DNA of 64,000 bases from positions 620,001-684,000 of the forward strand of contig NZ_VAJM01000002.1 of NCBI RefSeq assembly GCF_005771675.1, written 5' to 3'. Below the pieces are notes generated by a model that was given only the letters and a program-made list of their open reading frames with translations, was not told the origin of the DNA and made no database searches. Source of the DNA: Hymenobacter jeollabukensis (GTDB taxonomy: Bacteria > Bacteroidota > Bacteroidia > Cytophagales > Hymenobacteraceae). Made by a program: the position numbers and the translations under genes. Shown here piece after piece: positions 1 through 8,540 of the stretch; within the stretch, counting starts at the first letter, position 1, and every line of letters starts with the position of its first letter.

Positions 1-2
1 CT

Positions 3-254
3 TTAGAAAGCGTCATGTCGTTTGCGGAAATGCTGGCGGAACGCGCGGACAAATCTAATTAATCCGTACAGGATGAAGAGGCCGCCCACCACGCGGCGGG
101 TGGTCAGCGTGAGGTGAAATATGCCGGGCGGCGCGGCAATCAGAAAGGCGCCCAGCCCCACGTACACCACGGCCATCAGCATGGTGAAGTAGCGCGAAGT
201 CGAATGTTGGCCCCGGCGGCTGTTGATACGCTCGTCAGCGTTGGTGTTCAGCAT
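3..254 (-). CDS. Small two-helix membrane protein, function unknown
   Basis: I do not recognise the family. The 83-residue product has a polar N-terminus of about 25 residues, a hydrophobic segment (about 27-45), a second one around residues 57-68, and a basic tail rich in Arg, His and Lys, so it is probably an inner-membrane protein with two helices. ATG at 254 is preferred over the upstream in-frame TTG at 263. The gene is complete, with TAA at 3-5. It is separated from the tonB gene on its right by a strong hairpin at 367-401, so it probably has its own promoter, but none is obvious in 255-366. Confidence 0.55.
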   Translation of the reverse strand: MLNTNADERINSRRGQHSTSRYFTMLMAVVYVGLGAFLIAAPPGIFHLTLTTRRVVGGLFILYGLIRFVRAFRQHFRKRHDAF

Positions 255-366
255 GGCTGTCAATGTTGAGGCAGCCGCACGGGCTGCTACGTCCTAACGC
301 GTAAAAGTAGAAGGTTTGTTCGCTGTATTACGGTGCCGCAATGTTTTCGGGTAAGGAATAAAGCTA

Positions 367-401
367 AAAGCCCGTTTGAGCGCAACGCTCAAACGGGCTT
401 T
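367..401 (-). terminator. Intrinsic terminator after the second tonB gene
   Basis: A perfect 16-bp stem (367-382 with 386-401) and a three-base loop lie about 35 bp past the stop codon of the leftward tonB gene. On the minus strand the stem closes with a short T run (TTTT). Confidence 0.8.
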
Positions 402-434
402 CTAGTGTGTAGAGTGCAACTAAAGCCGATTCGC

Positions 435-1268
435 CTAATTGCCGATCCGGAAGGTGATGGGCAGCGTGTAGCGCACTGCTACCGCGTGCCCGTTTTGGGT
501 GCCGGGCTCCCAGGCCGGCATCTTGCGCACCACCCGCAGCGCCTCTTCATCAGTGCCGTAGCCCAACCCTTTGAGCACCTGCACATCCACGATTTCACCG
601 CTCGTGCTGACGGTGAAGGACACGAATACTTTGCCTTCTACCTGTTCGCGCAGGGCCATAGCCGGGTAGCGCATGTTGCGTCGCAGAAAGTCCAGCATGG
701 CCGCATCACCACCCGCGAACTTGGGCATGAACTCGGCCGTCAGGAATACGCCCGTGGTGCCCGTACCGGCTGGAGCAGTCAGGTCCAACGGCTTTTTGCC
801 GTCACCTTCTCCGAGGCCGATAGCGCCATCCTTGGGTATTTCGGCGGGCCCAACGGCATTAACGGCGCCCGGCAGGGCATCAGCCGGCGGAGTAACGGAT
901 TCATCCCGGGGCTTAGCCTTGTCGTCTGGTACTACCTGGGTCGGTGTTGCCACCGTGGGCACTTTAGCACCAGCGGCACGCACTGGTGGCTCGATGGGCT
1001 TCGGCTCGTCGATAGGCTTGAATACGGTGGTGGGATTGGTCAATATTACTTCACTCACTACCGGTGGCTTGTAGGTGGCTTTGGGAGTGAGCAAGCGTAC
1101 AATTCCAGGCGCAGCGGCCAGCAATACAAACAGCAGCAGCGCCAGCCCAACGGCCCGGCGCACGTGCGTGGGATAGGTCTGGCGCAGGTCAAAGGCACCG
1201 TAGGCCTTGTTGCGGCCCTCGAAGACGATTTCGTCCAGCGTGCTGGGCCGAAGTTGTAGGGGAGTCAT
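435..1268 (-). CDS. tonB: Energy transducer TonB (paralogue 2)
   Basis: Links the ExbB/ExbD proton channel to outer-membrane TonB-dependent receptors. The N-terminus carries the motif IVFEGRNKAYGAF, followed by one transmembrane helix (about residues 37-58), a Pro-rich periplasmic linker (DEPKPIEPPV) and a C-terminal TonB domain ending PITFRIGN. The ATG at 1268 fits the family N-terminus; an in-frame extension to 1325 has no homologous look. It is a tandem paralogue of the gene at 1503-2330, sharing the N-terminal FEGRNKAYGA motif and the C-terminal domain. The hairpin at 1432-1470 separates the two, so this copy is likely transcribed by read-through or from an unrecognised promoter in 1269-1431. 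Confidence 0.9.
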   Translation of the reverse strand: MTPLQLRPSTLDEIVFEGRNKAYGAFDLRQTYPTHVRRAVGLALLLFVLLAAAPGIVRLLTPKATYKPPVVSEVILTNPTTVFKPIDEPKPIEPPVRAAGAKVPTVATPTQVVPDDKAKPRDESVTPPADALPGAVNAVGPAEIPKDGAIGLGEGDGKKPLDLTAPAGTGTTGVFLTAEFMPKFAGGDAAMLDFLRRNMRYPAMALREQVEGKVFVSFTVSTSGEIVDVQVLKGLGYGTDEEALRVVRKMPAWEPGTQNGHAVAVRYTLPITFRIGN

Positions 1269-1431
1269 GGCGGTGAATGAAGTGAGGTGAATGATAGAAC
1301 TGCTGCGCATCCAGTCTGACCTCAACCCCGCTCTAATTACTCCTCCGGCCTGACCTTCAGCCAGAAAACGGCGCAGATAAGGCGGTTGGTATATCGGCTA
1401 ACCAGAAAAATTCCAGATAGCCGGAAAAAGC

Positions 1432-1470
1432 AAAACCCCGAACCATGCCGGAGCCTGATTCGGGGTTTTT
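1432..1470 (-). terminator. Hairpin terminator between the two tonB genes
   Basis: Arms 1432-1442 and 1459-1469 pair perfectly (11 bp, ACCCCG core) and are followed on the minus strand by TTTTGCTTTTT. It would end or attenuate the exbB-exbD-exbD-tonB transcript before the second tonB. Confidence 0.75.
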
Positions 1471-1502
1471 AAGTTGGCTGACGTGGTCGTCAGGCCAGTC
1501 GC

Positions 1503-2330
1503 TTACTTGATGGTGAACGTCACCGGGACGGTGTACGACACGCTCACGGCGCGACCGTTCTGCTTACCAGGCGCCCAGGCCGGCATCTTGCTGATAACGC
1601 GTACTGCTTCTTCGTCGCAGCCGGCACCGATGCCTTTGGTTACCGTTACGTTCGAGATTTGCCCATCCGGGCCCACCACGAAGTTCACGAATACTTTGCC
1701 TTCCACCTGGTTGCGCAGGGCCAGGGCCGGATACTTGATGTTTTTACCGAGGTATTGCATCAGGCCTTCCATGCCACCGGGAGGGGTCGGCATCTGCTCC
1801 ACGTACGTGTAGACCTTTTGTTCTACGACGGCCGCTACCGCTTCGCCTTTGCCTTCGTCGAGGCCGCTCAGGTCGACTGCTGCCAAGTTGTTGGTGTTGC
1901 CTTCAACCGTTTTGGTAGCTACTACCTTGTCTTCGAGCTCCTTCTGATCGGGAATCTCTTCGACTTTGCGAACCTCTTCGTCCTTTTTCACCACGGGCGG
2001 GGTAAAGCGCACCGTCGAAAGCTTGGGAGGAGGGGGCGGGGGAGCCGTGGGGGGCGGCGGTGGGGGCGGGGGCTGGTTTTCCAGGGGCGGCGCCTCCAGC
2101 GTCACGTCGACCTCGATTTTGTCTTTGGTCGTGTCCTTCTTCGGCGTGAGCATGCTGGCGATAACCGGCCCGAAGATCAGCAGCGTGAAGAAGATGATGG
2201 CAACCAGAAAAGCGCGCGTGACGTGCTTGCCGTACAGCTTGCGCAGTACATAAGCACCGTAGGCTTTGTTACGGCCTTCAAAGATGATATCGTTGAAGGA
2301 CGCCCGGGCCAATTGAGCATTGTCCATCAT
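1503..2330 (-). CDS. tonB: Energy transducer TonB (paralogue 1)
   Basis: Periplasm-spanning arm of the TonB system. Residues 12-28 hold the motif NDIIFEGRNKAYGAYVL, followed by a membrane helix (about 38-58). Next comes a long polyproline stretch (two runs of eight and six Pro around residues 85-105), then a C-terminal TonB domain with the typical YPALALRNQVEGKVFVNF core and the ending VPVTFTIK. The ATG at 2330 overlaps the TGA of the upstream exbD (ATGA), so the two are translationally coupled. It is the last gene of a four-gene operon with one exbB and two exbD genes. The polyproline rod is unusually pure compared with the adjacent paralogue. Confidence 0.93.
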   Translation of the reverse strand: MMDNAQLARASFNDIIFEGRNKAYGAYVLRKLYGKHVTRAFLVAIIFFTLLIFGPVIASMLTPKKDTTKDKIEVDVTLEAPPLENQPPPPPPPPTAPPPPPPKLSTVRFTPPVVKKDEEVRKVEEIPDQKELEDKVVATKTVEGNTNNLAAVDLSGLDEGKGEAVAAVVEQKVYTYVEQMPTPPGGMEGLMQYLGKNIKYPALALRNQVEGKVFVNFVVGPDGQISNVTVTKGIGAGCDEEAVRVISKMPAWAPGKQNGRAVSVSYTVPVTFTIK

Positions 2331-2845
2331 AGGCCAGAGGTGGTTATAAGGTTCTCATCGTCCTTGGTGATGTCCACCAGCGCATATTTCTGCTGCCCGG
2401 TAATGGTCATCTCGTCCAGGATATCCACCATGTTCTTGTAGTTGGCTTTGTCGGCGGCCTTGATCAGCACCACCGTCGAGGGGCGCCGGGCGCGGCGGTT
2501 CACCAGAACCTGTCGGATACCATCAGCTGAGTAAGAGCTCAGCTGCAGCTGCGGTTTTTCGCTCACCAAGCCCTCGTAGTAGTAGAGCTTGTTGTTTTCG
2601 CCCAGCAGCACCGTGAAAGCGTCTGAGGCTTTCAGTTCTTGTTGTTCGTCTTCCGGCTTCGGCTTCACCGGCATCGAAATCTGCATCACCTTGGGCTTTG
2701 CAAACGTCGTGGTCAGCATGAAGAAGGTGAGCAGGAGGAAGGCCAAGTCCACCATCGGGGTCATGTCGATTTTGGTCGACATTTTCTTGGCCCGCTTCTT
2801 ACCACCTTTGCCTCCGCCGGAGTCTTTCTGTTGTATTTCGGCCAT
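2327..2845 (-). CDS. exbD: Biopolymer transport protein ExbD (copy 2)
   Basis: Membrane-anchored subunit of the proton-driven ExbB/ExbD motor that energises TonB. A basic, Gly/Lys-rich cytoplasmic N-terminus of about 20 residues precedes KIDMTPMVDLAFLLLTFFML, the single transmembrane helix with the proton-carrying Asp. A periplasmic domain follows (residues 50-172). The gene lies 6 bp after exbD copy 1 and overlaps tonB by 4 bp. The two ExbD paralogues differ strongly outside the helix, so a heteromeric ExbD pair is possible (inference). Confidence 0.93.
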   Translation of the reverse strand: MAEIQQKDSGGGKGGKKRAKKMSTKIDMTPMVDLAFLLLTFFMLTTTFAKPKVMQISMPVKPKPEDEQQELKASDAFTVLLGENNKLYYYEGLVSEKPQLQLSSYSADGIRQVLVNRRARRPSTVVLIKAADKANYKNMVDILDEMTITGQQKYALVDITKDDENLITTSGL

Positions 2846-2851
2846 GGCTAC

Positions 2852-3475
2852 TTAGTTGCTGGCAACCGGCTTGGTTTCCAGATCGGTGACGAGATAGAAA
2901 CGGTTGAGGTTCTTCTCCTGCAGAATCTTGATGACTTTCTTCACCGTCGGAACATCGGCCAGCCCGTCGCCTTTGATGGCAATGTAGGGGGCGGTGTTCA
3001 GCACGCTGATGTTGGCGCTCCGCGCCGCCATTACCCACTCGGCCAGCTGATTGTTCAGCGAATCGGTCGGGATGCCCGGCTGTTTGAAGGCTTTGCGCTG
3101 CTCGGCCGGCAGGTTCACGAAGCCCTTGATCTGCTGGGCTTCAAGACCGAAATCGGGCAGCAGCGAAAACTGCTTCTTCTCTTTGTCGGAGAAGCTCTGG
3201 CCATATTTAGCCCCGACGGTTTCAAGCGCCTTCAGCTTTACCGGCTGCGAGTCCGAGCTGAAGAATACGCGCTTGTCCTTATCGATGGTAATGGTCAGTA
3301 CGCCCTTGTCGGGCAGCGACTTTTCCGAAATCGAGGACGGAGTGTCCACCACCACGGCCGTGTCTTCCGTGGGCGTAGCGGTGAGCATGAAGAAGGTCAC
3401 CAGCAAGAAGGCCAAGTCTACCATCGGGGTCATGTCCAACGATGGTGACACTCGGTGAGGTTTTACTTTCGGCAT
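2852..3475 (-). CDS. exbD: Biopolymer transport protein ExbD (copy 1)
   Basis: ExbD-family subunit of the TonB-energising motor. The sequence SLDMTPMVDLAFLLVTFFML (about residues 12-31) is the transmembrane helix with the conserved Asp. The periplasmic part is longer than in the neighbouring copy (207 versus 172 residues) and has an insertion around residues 90-135. It lies 57 bp after exbB and 6 bp before exbD copy 2, in one operon. No membrane feature beyond the single helix is seen. Confidence 0.92.
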   Translation of the reverse strand: MPKVKPHRVSPSLDMTPMVDLAFLLVTFFMLTATPTEDTAVVVDTPSSISEKSLPDKGVLTITIDKDKRVFFSSDSQPVKLKALETVGAKYGQSFSDKEKKQFSLLPDFGLEAQQIKGFVNLPAEQRKAFKQPGIPTDSLNNQLAEWVMAARSANISVLNTAPYIAIKGDGLADVPTVKKVIKILQEKNLNRFYLVTDLETKPVASN

Positions 3476-3532
3476 TTCTGGCTAGTTCAGAAGGTTCTTT
3501 GATTCAGTAACGTACGAGGTGCAGCGTTTAGT

Positions 3533-4426
3533 TTACGCTACCGCACCGTTTTGTACGCCGTTGTCGCCGTGCTGAGCAGCGAAGGTCTGAATGATGGAGA
3601 ACCCGGCCTCGTCGATGCTGTAGGTCAGCTCGTCGATTTTGCTGGTGAAGAAGTTGTAGGCGATGATGGCAATGGCCGAGGTCAAGATACCCAGAGCCGT
3701 GTTGATCAGAGCTTCCGAGATACCGTTGGCCAGACCTACGGCGTCCGGAGCACCGGCGTTAGCCAGAGCGGCGAAGGCGTTGATCATACCGAATACGGTA
3801 CCGAGCAGACCAACCAGGGTAGCAACCGACGCCAGGGTCGAGATGATAACCAGGTTTTTCTCCAGCATCGGCAGCTCCAGGGCGGTCGATTCCTCGATTT
3901 CCTTCTGGATAGCCAGGATCTTCTGGTCTTTGTCCATGCCCCGCTCGCGGGCCATTTCCTGGTACTTCAGCAGGCCCGACTTCACTACGTTGGCTACCGA
4001 GCCCTTCTGCTGGTCGCAGGTGGCAATGGCGCCGGTGATGTCGTTCACGTTCAGCTTCTGGCGCACGGTACGTACGAAGCTCTCGATGCTCTTCGAACCT
4101 TTGGCGCGGCCGATGGTGAGGTAACGCTCAATCGAGAACGTAATCACAATCAGGAACATCGACATCAGGATCGGCACGATAACACCGCCCTTGTACACGA
4201 TGCCGAGGTAATCACCGGGCATGGGGTTGTTGTGGTTGTTGCCGCCCTGGAAGTGGCTACCGTCACCCATGACGAATTTCCACACCACGTAGCTAACGAC
4301 GAGAGCCAGCGGAATCACGATAGCGGCCAGTGCCGAACCGCCTTTGGCTTCGCCAGTCTTCGGCGCTGCGGGAGCGGCAGGCCGGGGAGCCGTAGCCGGC
4401 TTGTTCGGGACATTCTTTTGTTCCAT
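3533..4426 (-). CDS. exbB: MotA/TolQ/ExbB proton channel family protein
   Basis: Proton-channel subunit partnering the two downstream ExbD proteins. The 297-residue protein has a Pro/Ala-rich N-terminus and a helix around residues 36-56. It then has the ExbB core: a helix near 85-107, a cytoplasmic loop, and two C-terminal helices with the typical LATLVGLLGTVFGM-like stretch and a final TALGILTSAIAIIAYNFF helix. ATG at 4426 is chosen because the upstream in-frame extension lies in the 5' leader of a clear promoter at 4616-4647. First gene of exbB-exbD-exbD-tonB. Confidence 0.93.
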   Translation of the reverse strand: MEQKNVPNKPATAPRPAAPAAPKTGEAKGGSALAAIVIPLALVVSYVVWKFVMGDGSHFQGGNNHNNPMPGDYLGIVYKGGVIVPILMSMFLIVITFSIERYLTIGRAKGSKSIESFVRTVRQKLNVNDITGAIATCDQQKGSVANVVKSGLLKYQEMARERGMDKDQKILAIQKEIEESTALELPMLEKNLVIISTLASVATLVGLLGTVFGMINAFAALANAGAPDAVGLANGISEALINTALGILTSAIAIIAYNFFTSKIDELTYSIDEAGFSIIQTFAAQHGDNGVQNGAVA

Positions 4427-4615
4427 TGTTCCGGAGATTAAGAAAGGGTTGGTTGGTGAAAAAGGTTGACTTGTGGTTGGAAAGTGGTTTATAAAAACCG
4501 AAAGGCCTAAGACGGCGGAGCCCCGCTCACCCTCACAAATTGGCCAGGGAAAAGAAGCCAAATCTGTGGGTCTGCTCGTGTGCGGGGCCTTCGTCCGTAG
4601 TAGGTCTATCCTTGG

Positions 4616-4647
4616 CAAACCTAAACAAAAGGCTTGGCGCCGCCAAA
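4616..4647 (-). promoter_or_regulatory. Bacteroidetes-type promoter of the exbB operon
   Basis: On the minus strand TTTG (4644-4647) is followed after exactly 20 bp by TAGGTTTG (4616-4623), matching the -33 / -7 pattern of the Bacteroidetes primary sigma factor. Transcription would start near 4609, leaving a leader of roughly 180 nt before exbB. Apart from this promoter I see nothing else in 4427-4696. Confidence 0.75.
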
Positions 4648-4696
4648 TTAAAAGGAGGCCTAAAGCGTTTAAAACGGCATTAGCCCCGAAAAAAGG

Positions 4697-5530
4697 CTAT
4701 TTCGTGGAGTTTGATTCAGGGCCAGTTACGGGCAAGTGTTTGGCAGCGTTCCAGTATTGATCCATCTCGGCCAGCGTGAGGTCGGCGAGGGCCCGGCCGG
4801 AGCGGGTTACTTCGGTTTCCAGATACCGGAAGCGGTGGATAAACTTCCGGTTGGTTTGCTCCAGGGCTTCTTCGGGGTTGATGCCGGCAAAGCGGGCAAA
4901 ATTGACGAGCGAAAACAGCAGGTCGCCGAACTCGGCGGCGGCCCGGGCGGGGTCCACCACGTCGCCGTCGCGGAACTCGGCCCCGAACTCGGCCAGCTCT
5001 TCCTGCACTTTCGCCCACACCTGCGCCTTTTCCTCCCAATCGAAGCCGGCGCCGCGCGCTTTTTCCTGAATACGCATGGCCTTCACCAGAGCCGGCAGCG
5101 AAACTGGTACGCCACCCAGCACGGAATCGTTGCCCTTCTCCTTGAGTTTCAGCTGCTCCCAGTTGCGCTTGACGTCCTCTTCATCGGCTACCTGCACGTC
5201 GCCGTAGATGTGGGGGTGGCGGTGAATAAGCTTGTCGCACTGCGCGTTGAGCACGTCGGCAATGTCGAAGCGGCCCTGCTCGCTGGCAATTTTGGCGTAG
5301 AAGGTGAGGTGCAGCATCACGTCGCCCAGCTCCTTCTGCACGTCCGGCAGGTCCTCGCGCAGGATGGCGTCGGCCAGCTCGTAGGTTTCCTCGATGGTGA
5401 GGTGGCGCAGGGTCTGCATGGTCTGCTTCCGGTCCCAGGGACACTCGGCCCGCAGGCGGTCTAATACGTCGAGCAGACGGCCGAAGGCCGCGAGTTGGGC
5501 GGGGCGGCGACTGGGGGTGTTGTACTCCAT
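4697..5530 (-). CDS. mazG: Nucleoside triphosphate pyrophosphohydrolase MazG
   Basis: Hydrolyses (d)NTPs to monophosphates and pyrophosphate, a house-cleaning enzyme. The 277-residue protein has two MazG repeats. The first carries CPWDRKQTMQTLRHLTIEE and the metal-binding EExxE-type helices (TIEETYELADAI, ELGDVMLHLTFYAKI). The second has VQEELAEFGAEF and EFGDLLFSLVNFARF. The ATG at 5530 is fixed by the promoter box at 5536-5543, which is so close that the message is probably nearly leaderless. Divergent from glmM. Confidence 0.93.
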   Translation of the reverse strand: MEYNTPSRRPAQLAAFGRLLDVLDRLRAECPWDRKQTMQTLRHLTIEETYELADAILREDLPDVQKELGDVMLHLTFYAKIASEQGRFDIADVLNAQCDKLIHRHPHIYGDVQVADEEDVKRNWEQLKLKEKGNDSVLGGVPVSLPALVKAMRIQEKARGAGFDWEEKAQVWAKVQEELAEFGAEFRDGDVVDPARAAAEFGDLLFSLVNFARFAGINPEEALEQTNRKFIHRFRYLETEVTRSGRALADLTLAEMDQYWNAAKHLPVTGPESNSTK

Positions 5531-5535
5531 TGTCT

Positions 5536-5543
5536 CAAATATA
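5536..5543 (-). promoter_or_regulatory. mazG -7 promoter box (near-leaderless transcript)
   Basis: TATATTTG on the minus strand matches TAnnTTTG exactly. The mazG ATG begins 6 bp downstream, so the transcript would start at or within a few bases of the start codon. Confidence 0.6.
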
Positions 5544-5606
5544 CGGCGCAAGCTAAAAACGAACCGAGTGAGTAGTCACGTAGTAGGCGGGGCGGGGCGG
5601 ATTCGT

Positions 5607-5614
5607 TACTTTTG
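5607..5614 (+). promoter_or_regulatory. glmM -7 promoter box
   Basis: TACTTTTG matches TAnnTTTG. The start point would be near 5621, upstream of the GTG at 5639 and downstream of the more upstream in-frame TTG at 5612. This supports the GTG as the glmM start. Confidence 0.65.
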
Positions 5615-5638
5615 CCGCCTGAAAAACCGACATTTCTT

Positions 5639-7027
5639 GTGGCACTGATCAAATCCATCTCGGGCATCCGGGGCACCATCGGCGGCCGGGCGGGCGACGC
5701 TCTCACCCCCATCGACGTGGTCAAGTTCACGGCTGCCTTCGGCACCTGGGCGCTGGCCCATTCCCAACACCGCACCATCGTGGTCGGCCGCGACGCGCGC
5801 CTCTCCGGCGACATGGTTAACAAGCTGGTTATCGGCACGCTGCAGGGGCTGGGCATCGATGTCATCGACCTGGGCCTGTCGACCACGCCGACCGTGGAAA
5901 TGGCCGTGCCGGCGCGCAAAGCGGCGGGCGGTATCATCCTGACGGCCTCGCACAACCCCAAGCAGTGGAACGCGCTGAAGCTGCTCAACGAAAAGGGCGA
6001 ATTCATCTCCGACGCCGACGGCAAGCACGTGCTGGAGCTGGCCGAGCAGGAAGCCTTCGATTTCGCGCAGGTAACCAAGCTGGGGCAGGTAACGAACGAC
6101 AACTCGGCGCTGAAAAAGCACATAAAGGCCATTCTGGCGCTGCCGCTGGTGGACGTGGAAGCCATCAAGGCCAAAAACTTCCGGGTGGTGGTTGACGCCG
6201 TTAACTCCTCGGGCGGTTTTGCCGTGCCGCAGCTGCTGGAAGCCCTGGGCGTGACGACCATCGAGAAGCTGTACTGCGAGCCGACCGGCGACTTTGCCCA
6301 CAACCCCGAGCCGCTGCCCGAGAACCTGCGCGACATTGCCAAGGTGCTGGAAAAAGGCTCGTTTGACCTCGGTATCGTGGTGGACCCGGACGTGGACCGC
6401 CTGGCCCTCATCAACGAGGACGGCACCATGTTCGGCGAGGAGTACACGCTGGTGGCCGTGGCCGATTACGTGCTGGGGCAGTTGGGCGGCGGCAACACCG
6501 TGAGCAACCTGAGCAGCACCCGCGCCCTGCGCGACGTGACTGAGAAGCACGGCGGCTCGTACGCCGCCGCCGCGGTGGGCGAGGTGAACGTGGTGACCAA
6601 GATGAAGGAAACCAACACCGTTATCGGCGGCGAGGGCAACGGTGGTATCATCTACCCCGAGCTGCACTACGGTCGCGACGCCCTGGTGGGCATTGCGCTG
6701 TTTCTGACGCACCTGGCCAAGTCGGGCAAGACGATGACGCAGTTGCGGGCGTCGTACCCGAACTACTTCATCTCGAAAAACAAGATCGAGCTGACGCCGG
6801 ATATCGATACTGATAAAGTACTGGTGCAGATGGAGAAGCGCTATGCCAAGCAGCCGGTGAATACCATCGACGGGGTGAAAATCGAATTCGACAAGGAGTG
6901 GGTGCACCTGCGCAAGTCGAACACCGAGCCGATTATCCGCATCTACGCCGAGTCGGACTCCAACGCGACGGCCGACCATCTGGCGCAGAAAATCATCGGC
7001 GACATCAAGGAAATCATCAGCCGCTAA
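5639..7027 (+). CDS. glmM: Phosphoglucosamine mutase / phosphohexomutase
   Basis: Alpha-D-phosphohexomutase, probably converting glucosamine-6-P to glucosamine-1-P for peptidoglycan and lipopolysaccharide precursors. With GTG at 5639 the protein is 462 residues and begins MALIKSISGIRGTIGG, the standard family start. The phosphoserine loop is ILTASHNP (Ser about residue 104), the metal loop is DPDVDRLAL, the sugar loop is GGEGNGGI, and the C-terminal phosphate-binding segment is KSNTEPIIRIYAES. Bacteroidetes enzymes of this clade are annotated either glmM or phosphomannomutase; substrate cannot be fixed from sequence. Confidence 0.9.
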   Translation: MALIKSISGIRGTIGGRAGDALTPIDVVKFTAAFGTWALAHSQHRTIVVGRDARLSGDMVNKLVIGTLQGLGIDVIDLGLSTTPTVEMAVPARKAAGGIILTASHNPKQWNALKLLNEKGEFISDADGKHVLELAEQEAFDFAQVTKLGQVTNDNSALKKHIKAILALPLVDVEAIKAKNFRVVVDAVNSSGGFAVPQLLEALGVTTIEKLYCEPTGDFAHNPEPLPENLRDIAKVLEKGSFDLGIVVDPDVDRLALINEDGTMFGEEYTLVAVADYVLGQLGGGNTVSNLSSTRALRDVTEKHGGSYAAAAVGEVNVVTKMKETNTVIGGEGNGGIIYPELHYGRDALVGIALFLTHLAKSGKTMTQLRASYPNYFISKNKIELTPDIDTDKVLVQMEKRYAKQPVNTIDGVKIEFDKEWVHLRKSNTEPIIRIYAESDSNATADHLAQKIIGDIKEIISR

Positions 7028-7322
7028 TCACGGATTACGGCGGATTAGCTCCGCTGAACCTCGTTTCGTCCGGATTTCACGGATTTGATGGACGATTGAA
7101 CGCAGTGGTGCCACGACTCCAAAGTCGTGGCACCACTGCGTTTACCCGGGTTCAGCCGGTGAAAATTACTCGTGGTTTCAAGGTAGTGGTGCCACGACTT
7201 CGAGCCTTGGCACCACACGGGTTTCTTGCTTTTGGCCAATATTATTCTTCTGTAAAGTGGGGTGGTTGGCCGATAATACCAGCCCGATGGGCGGTAGAAA
7301 TGCGCGGCAATATTGAATCCGT
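7028..7322. repeat. Two palindromic hairpins downstream of glmM
   Basis: The gap between glmM and the next gene holds a perfect 20-bp stem (7099-7118 with 7123-7142) built around GTGGTGCCACGACT. A second, imperfect copy of the same word pair lies at 7184-7215. Together they could end glmM transcription. Nothing coding is seen here. Confidence 0.7.
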
Positions 7323-7330
7323 TATTTTTG
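7323..7330 (+). promoter_or_regulatory. -7 promoter box of the cysteine desulfurase gene
   Basis: TATTTTTG matches TAnnTTTG; the ATG at 7357 is 26 bp downstream, which suits the usual start distance. No clear -33 TTG at the usual spacing. Confidence 0.55.
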
Positions 7331-7356
7331 CAGTCCACCCCTGAAAGTGTCTGTGC

Positions 7357-8520
7357 ATGACGCCCAACCACGCTACGCCTTCGGTTTACTTCGATAACGC
7401 CGCCACCACCCCGCTCGATCCGGAAGTACTGGACGCCATGATGCCCTTTCTGACGGAGCATTTCGGCAACCCCAGCAGCATCCACGGCCACGGCCGCAAG
7501 GTGCGCGCGGCCATCGAAAACGCCCGCAAGACCATTGCTCACCTGATTGGGGCCGCGCCGGCCGAAATCAGCTTTACCTCGGGCGGTACCGAAGCCGACA
7601 ACTACGCCGCGTTTGGCTCGATCCGGACGCTGGGGCTGAAGCACGCCATTACCTCCAGGCTGGAGCACCACGCGGTGCTGCACACGCTGGAGGCGCTGCA
7701 GAAGGCGGGCGAGATTGAGCTGAGCTTCGTGCGCTTCGACGAGCAGGGCAAGCTGGACCTGGCCCACCTCGACGAGCTGCTGGGCACGCACACGCGCTCC
7801 TTCGTGAGCCTGATGCACGCCAACAACGAAATCGGCAACCTGAACGACATCGAGGCCATCGGGCAGCTTTGTCGGACGCACGGGGCCATCTTCCACACCG
7901 ACACGGTGCAGACGATGGGCCACTACTGCCACAACGTGCAGCAGTTGCAGAACCACTTTCTGGTGGGCTCGGCGCACAAGTTTCACGGGCCGAAGGGCTC
8001 GGGCTTCCTCTACACGCAGTCGGGCCTGCAGGTGCAGCCGCTGATTCATGGCGGGGCGCAGGAGCGCAACGTGCGCGCCGGCACCGAAAACGTGTACGGC
8101 ATCGTGGGCTTGGCCAAGGCCCTGGAAATTGCCTACCGCGACATGGACCAGCACCACCGCCACATTCAAGGGCTGAAAGACCGGTTCATCGAAAAGCTGC
8201 GGGCCGAAATCGACGACGTGCAGTTTAACGGGCTTTCGGCCGACGCCGACCAGAGCCTGTACACGGTGCTCAACGTGAGCCTGCCGCCCTCGGAGCTGAA
8301 CGAGATGCTGCTGTTCAACCTCGACATCAACCACGTGTCGGCCTCGGGCGGCTCGGCCTGCACCAGCGGCTCCAACATCGGCTCGCACGTGCTCACGGCC
8401 CTGGGCTGCGACCCGCAGCGCGGCGCGGTGCGCTTTTCGATGAGCAAGTACAACACGGCCGACGAGGTGGACTACGCCGTGGAGCAGCTGGCCAAGATGT
8501 ACCGCAAGGTGCCGGCGTAG
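7357..8520 (+). CDS. Cysteine desulfurase (IscS/NifS family)
   Basis: PLP enzyme that removes sulfur from cysteine as a persulfide for Fe-S clusters and thio-modifications. The 387 residues start with YFDNAATTPLDPEVLDAM. A SGGTEADN motif and the PLP-binding HTDTVQTMGH segment follow. The Schiff-base Lys is in GSAHKFHGPKG (Lys208), and the mobile catalytic loop SGGSACTSGSN carries Cys335. The long loop and full length suit an IscS-like rather than SufS-like enzyme. It stands alone without iscU or other Fe-S assembly genes, so the exact role is open. A terminator follows at 8541. Confidence 0.92.
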   Translation: MTPNHATPSVYFDNAATTPLDPEVLDAMMPFLTEHFGNPSSIHGHGRKVRAAIENARKTIAHLIGAAPAEISFTSGGTEADNYAAFGSIRTLGLKHAITSRLEHHAVLHTLEALQKAGEIELSFVRFDEQGKLDLAHLDELLGTHTRSFVSLMHANNEIGNLNDIEAIGQLCRTHGAIFHTDTVQTMGHYCHNVQQLQNHFLVGSAHKFHGPKGSGFLYTQSGLQVQPLIHGGAQERNVRAGTENVYGIVGLAKALEIAYRDMDQHHRHIQGLKDRFIEKLRAEIDDVQFNGLSADADQSLYTVLNVSLPPSELNEMLLFNLDINHVSASGGSACTSGSNIGSHVLTALGCDPQRGAVRFSMSKYNTADEVDYAVEQLAKMYRKVPA

Positions 8521-8540
8521 ACTGAAAGCGTAAAAATTAT

